Assembly (NCBI RefSeq): GCF_027172205.1
Contig: NC_070602.1
Coordinates: 132,188,049-132,252,048, forward strand
Reading direction: 5' to 3'
Length of the DNA: 64,000 nt
Origin: Podarcis raffonei
Taxonomy: Eukaryota > Chordata > Lepidosauria > Squamata > Lacertidae
Of the stretch, positions 57,960 through 64,000 are shown one piece after another. The position numbers were made by a program, and so were the translations under genes. How positions within the stretch are numbered: position 1 is the stretch's first letter; each line of letters begins with the position of its first letter. The notes under the pieces are model-generated. The model saw nothing but the letters and a program-made list of their open reading frames with translations. It was not told where the DNA came from and made no database searches.

Positions 57960-60900
57960 AAAGATGCTGGCAATGCCTATCAACTGTGTGGGTGCCCAGC
58001 CCCCTCCAATGTGCCTTTATTTACAGATGCAACCCATCCAGTATTCCTGAAGGCTTCTGAGGAACCTCTTCCCCCATTAAGGCCCTGTCCCTGCTTTGAG
58101 TTTTTTTCATTTCTTGGGAGGATTTTCTAGTGACATTCCAGCAAATAAAACTTTTGTGCAGAAACTTAGACAAGTCCTGAAATGACTGGATATGATTCAC
58201 TTCCAGGAGATAAGGCAGAATCTCCATTTTATCCCACTGCACCAATCTTCTCTGAGACATCCTTGGAATGTCAGATCATCCAAACATAAGCAAAGAATTG
58301 TAATGAAGCAACCACTCTTTTAAAGGCACAGCCCATGCAGCCTTGGCTTTTCAGGGAGTCCCTAGCCTCTTCCACTATTAGGTTTACACCATCCCATTTT
58401 GAAATGCTAGGAAATACATAGCATTGTAGGCTGGCCTGAAAACCTACGACAAAATGCCTCTTTTGTTTTGTGCGCTGATAAACTATTAAGCCTTTCCATT
58501 CAAGAACATAAAGTATATTACCTTGCTTAAAAGACCTGTGTTTGACAACAAACCTTCTGTGGTTCAAAATCTCACAAATCAGATTTGGACAGTATTCGGT
58601 CTGCTATCTGAAATAATTTCCTCCCGTTTGGAAAGCAAGATGGAAATATAAAGGGATGGTGTGCTATATTTCTCACTACCTGATTTCTTCATTTTCCACT
58701 TTGCTGGCAAAACTTTGTTTCCTTTATTAATTTTTTTTAAAAAATAATAATAAGACATTATTAGCACTAGCTGGTTAAGGCGTAAGTGTGAGCTGGTAGG
58801 CATGAAGTGCCCTCCCCTCCCCATCTCCCTCCAGAAATCAGGAAGGAAAAAAAGATACTGCAGGAAACATTGCTTAATAGGAACACAATGCCAGTGTTTA
58901 TTGTATGATTGAGCATATACATATGATAGATACATGGATAGAGGCCAATGGCTTAGATGAGCAGAATGACTATGTTTTATCTTAGGCCAAAAGGAGACAT
59001 TAGGCGATGTTCTTTACATCTTTTGTCCCAAGGGCTTCTCTTTAAATGGGTAAAGCAGTTGTGAGGAGCCTAAGGTTGGGGGCGGTCATTGCTGCCCCCG
59101 CCTTCCACTGGTCCTTTGCGCAACAGCTACGTTATCTGATAAAAATAGCCCTGGGATAAAGAACCGTGGAACTAAAGGCAGCACGCACTTCTGCCCTTTG
59201 ATTGCATCATGAAACTAATGGACATCACTGGAGGGGATGTGGGACGCTTAAAAGGCTGATGGCAAATGAGACACATTTCAGGGTGCGGCTGCTTCCTAGC
59301 ATAAGAGGATTCCGGCCAGCGATGCAGTGAGCTGTCTTAGCAGGAGCCTTTGGCGCTTTCTGTGGTTTGTTCATAGGGCAAAGCTTAACAAGCAAAGGAG
59401 GCAGGTGCACACATTTTAAGGGTCCTTTGTATACCACTCAGTGTGTGGTAAAAATTGCATTCCTGTATCTCCATGTGTCTGAGCGCCAGTCACATAGGCG
59501 TGGTGCCATATAAATCCTGGACATTCAGGATGACACTGTATGGTTGTGTAAAAAAAAAAAAAGTTTGGCTTTCAGTAAAAGAAAAGAAATAAAAATGGAA
59601 ACGAATCGAATGTGGAATTTGATGCACTTTAACAGAAACTCCAGATGGACTATGTGAGGACGAAATGTAATTGTGCCATTTGGCTCACGGTACCAATTTC
59701 TTTGGGGATAAATTTGCAAGTTTGTCATTACATTTGATTTATCCTGAGGAGGATTCAAAGGATACCTGAAGAAGACAGTACAATTCTATACAACTCAGAG
59801 GTAAGCTGAAATCAGGCTTGAAAGCTAACTATCCTATCACTTATTTATCATGACAACTTGCAGAGGGAAGAAGTCAGGTCTGCAACTGTGAGCGTATCTG
59901 CCTATCATAATGTTTGACCTTCAACAGCAATTCAGATGTGCTTCCTTGAGCCTCTACTTAATGTGCTTATCAGAAATAGGAGAAAGAATTTTGCATTCCT
60001 CTGCTAGAGCATATGGAATAGGGGATTCATTTCATATCTCATTTAAGCTCTGTTACTCATAAGCCTGCTCTTCGTCCACCTAAAGCTCTGCAAAGACACA
60101 TGCTACTATAACATGGAAGCAATGGCATGATCATACAAGCATCTCTGCCTCTGCTCTGCCCAGTATTGTCTATGAGATGCCAGGGATCAGACCCGGAAAA
60201 GTCCTGACCTTCCACTCAGCCATGGTTCTGCCACTGTTTCTGCCATTTTACTTCCTGCCATTTTAGTTTCTCATCTCTCTCTCTCCCCCACCCCATAACC
60301 CTTTTTTAATGCACAGACCATTTCTGCAACTCTAAAGAGGCAGATGCCTTGCATGGAGAAATTTGAGCAGAAAGCCTCTCTGATTAATGCCTGTGCAACC
60401 ATGGCCTGCACTCCTGGCTAAGCACCAGAGCCCTAATATATTCCAGAACGAGGAAGAGCCGCAAGATGTTGGCATGCTAAAACCAACAAAGAGTTCTGTG
60501 AACCTTGAAGGCTGACAAAAACCTATGTATTGTGGTGTAAGTCACTGGGGAGGAAGAGGGTCAGAGGCCCTCTTTGGTGGACTTGCCATGAGCATCTGGT
60601 TGGCCACTGTGAGAAATGGTCTGGTCTAGCAAGGCTCTTCTTGTGCCCTGCGTTGCCATGGGGCTCCAAAATGGGCTCTAGTTCATTTATGATCCCATAG
60701 TAAATTTCTTAGTCTTCAAGGAACCACAGGACACTTTGGGAAGAATCCCATGTTGCACTAAGGCGATCAAACGTTCCATCAGAGCAAGCACTTTGACTTG
60801 CCAGGCAGAATGTTCCCCCTCTCCTCCTCTGCGTGCTGTTCTGGGGGTTCTCTAGCGTCTGATACTGAAAGGCAGCTAAGGATGAAAGCCCAGCATTCTG

Positions 60901-62560
60901 CCTTCTGGTTCCATATTCCAGACCCTCCTGATTACTGCAGGGCACTGTGAAATCCTGAGCACTGAAACCTGCATGACATGACTTTAATTCACCAGCCCAA
61001 ATGATCAGAATATGGATGCATACTTTAGCAGTGCATGAAGAAAAAACATTTTAGCTACGAGTCCTGCTCAATAGATGTGGGCAGGTAATTAAGTCAATCC
61101 TAGAACAGAAATCCCTTTTACTAAGTTGGGCTCTGCGTGCCGTTGCAATGACTGTAGGAAGCAAATTTCAAAGGGATGTTGCCCAGAGAATTCTTTTCCA
61201 ACCTGTTTCTTTCCTGTTTCCTGACTCAGGCAAAGGGAGGGAGCAGTGCGGGCTTTTGCCCCCTGAAGGAAAATGTGTAGATCTAGCGCTCAGGTCAACA
61301 GATGGAAAGAAGAAAAGAAAGAAAATAGAATGAGGGGATGAAATCTTGAGTGGAGGTCTTAGAAGACTTCATTCTGTTCAAGAGCGATGGGTCATCACAG
61401 GCTTCTGTAAAGGATCAAAACATTGGTGAGGACCCTTCTGGTATCAATGAGGATGGGCCAAAATTGTTCACCCACATTCCCCATCTCACTGTTTGCAGGG
61501 TGTGAAGGTGGTGAGCAGGGACAAAACAGGGTGCTAAGCTCTTCTGGTTAGCTGTGCAGGCCCTGCCGTCCCTTCGGCTCACGTGAGTCCAGAGGGACAG
61601 TGGGGTTTGCACAGCTGACATGAGGGGAAACTTCTTCCCGTGCGACTGCTGAGCTGATACAGGCGATTCCCCATTTTATGCAATTTCACTGATGTGCACA
61701 GGGGTTTGAATGTAACCCCACCTAAATGGAGAGTCGCCTGTAGTGCACCCTTTTCACCGAACAGGGTTCTACTACTAATAAAGTTATAGCAAAAAAAGAT
61801 ATCCACAATGCTATCTTTCTTGTGTTGGAACCACCCCAGGGCAATGTAAGGAACCATACTAAGACAGTTAGGGTTAAAGCAGACCCCAACAGTGCACACA
61901 TGTCAAGGACAAAACGTTTGGGCAATTATATGGCTGTCACCAAAAGGCATGGTACTTTCGTTTGGTGAAATTTCTAACCAGCTGCTTTTCATTCTGTCTA
62001 ATGTCTGATAAGGAGTTTTGCATAATTCAAGGATATGCATGTTCTCATATTAACAGGAGCTGGAGCCATGAAAGATTGTACCTCTCCCATTTTGAATTGC
62101 CTACATACTTATAACCTCTGATCAAGAAACAAAACTCCATTTTCCTTCTGCATCTCGATTTGGGGTGGCCTGCACTAACTCCTCTCTGCTGTCTCTGGCT
62201 AGTCTACTACCTTTCAGCTTACAGAAGGGCAATGAGCTGGATTCTCAATACTTGCCGCAAAGATGTGATCTGCTTTCCTGGTTCTTCCATTTGGATTTCG
62301 CTGTGTCAAAGATCCTCTGTAATTGGAGTTCCGAGCAAATGATTCAGCATTGTCTTGAAAAATGGAAGGCAGAGGTGTTTGTTAGGACATTGCGACTGTT
62401 TTGCTTTTTCTAGAACCATCTGCTTGGAGAGGAAGCCTTTGAGGTGTTGGAAAACAGGAGGCCTATCTGTGAGCCCATTTATCCATCTAGGTCAGATGGC
62501 TTTCTCCACATTTCCATCATTCAGAAGTTTTGCTGACTGAGTGATTCATGGTCTATTCAA
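57960..62560. other. No gene seen; mostly unassigned
   Basis: It holds a diverged inverted copy of the 47219 repeat at 60585-60645 and a GATA-site pair at 59132. No coding exon recognised. Confidence 0.45.
59132..59142. promoter_or_regulatory. Inverted pair of GATA motifs
   Basis: TTATCTGATAA holds two GATAA motifs back to back with one base between them, a GATA-factor palindrome, in repeat-free sequence. Motif only; no proof of use. Confidence 0.3.
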
Positions 62561-62570
62561 TCACAGGGAG

Positions 62571-62990
62571 TGGGGGGGGGGGAGGGAGAAGTCTGATTCA
62601 GTCCACATTTAAAAGGGAAAGTACCAAATTTGCACTTTCCCCAAAAGCAAGTGAATGGAATGGATTGGAACAGCCATCTTTTGAAGTTTGCACTTCTCTG
62701 AATCTTGCAGTTCTCCAGCCAAGTAATGTGAAAAAAATGCACCTACTGGGACAAGGTGTGCGTAATCATGCATATTTTAGAAAATAACATGCAAAATATT
62801 AGGGAAATTGCTTTGCAAAAAGTTTGTATGCTAGGTAAGGTGGCACACAAAAATATGTAATAGAAGGAGAAATCTGAAAATTAAAATACTGGTGAATTTT
62901 CACGAGGTTTTAAAAATAAATAAACTGCAAACTGGTGTGGAAATGAGGAGCACTGAACTTAAGCCTGGAAAAATGAGAAACAGGAGGAAA
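62571..62990 (+). repeat. Dispersed repeat, copy B of a pair
   Basis: CAGTCCACATTTAAAAGGGA, CAAATTTGCACTTTCCCC and GGTGTGGAAATGAGGAGCAC match 56908-57455 in the same orientation. Diverged. Confidence 0.6.
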
Positions 62991-63831
62991 GCGAGATGGG
63001 TAGATTTCCCCATCCCTAGTCACAGGACACTAAGCTGAACTCGTCTGTCGCTCCCTACTCGTTTTCAGAAGCTCGCTCTTATCAACACTGGAATTCTTTT
63101 TGTGGCCCTCCATTACTGATACACACAAATATTTTAAGATGTAGCCTGTGCACAGTGCTGCCAAGTGCATTATCTTGCTGTCACCTTTGGAACAGTTCTG
63201 TGATGTGAGAATGACCCCTGCCATATTAGGGGGAGGAGAGGCTGAGTGAGAGGAAGGTCTCTTTCCTGAGGCCACCTCGGTTCATGGCAGAGGTAAGATG
63301 TGAAGCAAGGACTCCCCAGTTTGTAGCTCAGTGCATCAGCTCTTAATATTTTTATGAGCACAGTGAGTTCAGGCACCAGCTAGAGAGGGACACCGATGAC
63401 TTGGTTTCTGTAGCTTGGAGCTGGCTGGCATTTCAGGGTGTGGGGAATGACACAACATGGGCACAAAATGTATCTTGCTGGCAGCATTTCAGGACACATT
63501 TATATAGCAATTTATACCGCATGAAGTTATTTATACCAGGCCAAAGTACCACTCAATGTGGTTAACATTTTACATTCTCTTATGACCGGGTGTAAATGAC
63601 TATGGATCAAATCTAATTGTCTGTGAAACCTAATGAAGGAAACAGCTGAACCCATTTATAAGTGGCTGTTTCTAAGATTCAGAGGGCATAGCAACACTTC
63701 AAACCTCAGACTAGTCCAGTGAGAAAAGACTTTATTCCCCTTTCATGGACAATGATGCTGAGACTTACCCATCCCCCACTTTGAGGGAAGTCTGGCTGAG
63801 AGAAGGTCTGTCATCTCTTGGTGGCTTCATG

Positions 63832-64000
63832 GTAAAGGTAAAGGGACCCCTGACCATTAGGTCCAGTCGTGGCTGACTCTGGGGTTGCGGCGCTCACCTC
63901 ACTTTATTGGCCGAGGGAGCCGGTGTACAGCTTCCGAGTCATGTGGCCAGCAGGACTAAGCCGCTTCTGGCGAACCAGAGTAGCGCATGGAAACGCCGTT
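63832..64000 (-). mobile_element. Sauria SINE, copy 6, antisense, cut by the window edge
   Basis: Starts with TAAAGGTAAAGGGACCCCTG (antisense tail), then CCATTAGGTCCAGTCGTGG, and ends inside the body at GAAACGCCGTT. The head lies beyond the window. Confidence 0.92.

Noticed and set aside
51500-64000. MLPH 3' exons expected beyond PRLH
   Set aside because: No MLPH-like peptide was found on the minus strand. The gene may begin beyond the window.
1-64000. CRISPR arrays, bacterial-type operons
   Set aside because: No regularly spaced repeats of that type, and the sequence is plainly vertebrate nuclear DNA with introns and SINEs.

Overview
The window looks like nuclear DNA of a squamate reptile, probably a lizard. 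It carries tRNA-headed SINEs of the Sauria SINE type ending in ACCTTT repeats, alongside CR1, L2-like and L1 LINEs. Placement in Lacertidae is only a guess from the look of the SINEs. Coding density is very low, and most long open frames are fossils of transposable elements.

Two host genes can be read exon by exon. RAB17 lies on the + strand with five coding exons between 40253 and 46679. It encodes a 223-residue Rab GTPase with all five G motifs and a C-terminal double cysteine. PRLH (prolactin-releasing hormone / PrRP) lies on the - strand with two coding exons between 51461 and 50398. It encodes an 87-residue precursor holding an RFamide peptide that ends IRPVGRF followed by the GRRR amidation and cleavage site. 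The two genes are tail to tail, 3.7 kb apart, which matches the RAB17-PRLH neighbourhood known in mammals. In mammals LRRFIP1 lies beyond RAB17 and MLPH beyond PRLH. I could not find an exon of either here.

Layout: 1-12 kb holds a 5'-truncated LINE with clear target-site duplications, an antisense CR1 fragment, an L2-like 3' end, a CR1 3' end, two Tigger/pogo-like MITEs and a SINE. 12.3-19.4 kb is AT-rich and poor in recognisable repeats. 19.5-28.6 kb is a nest of CR1, L1, L2-like and LTR-like fossils. 28.6-40.2 kb holds more SINEs, a TA-flanked MITE and unassigned sequence. 40.2-46.8 kb is RAB17, with LINE fragments in its introns. 46.8-50.3 kb is an intergenic repeat cluster, and 50.3-51.5 kb is PRLH. 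51.5-64 kb is mostly unassigned sequence with two CORE-SINEs, a pair of related dispersed repeats and a SINE running off the right edge.

RAB17 (epithelial membrane traffic) and PRLH (hypothalamic RFamide hormone) are neighbours but share no known pathway. I saw no previously undescribed biological system. The most useful results are the complete gene models and the dated insertion history of the repeats.
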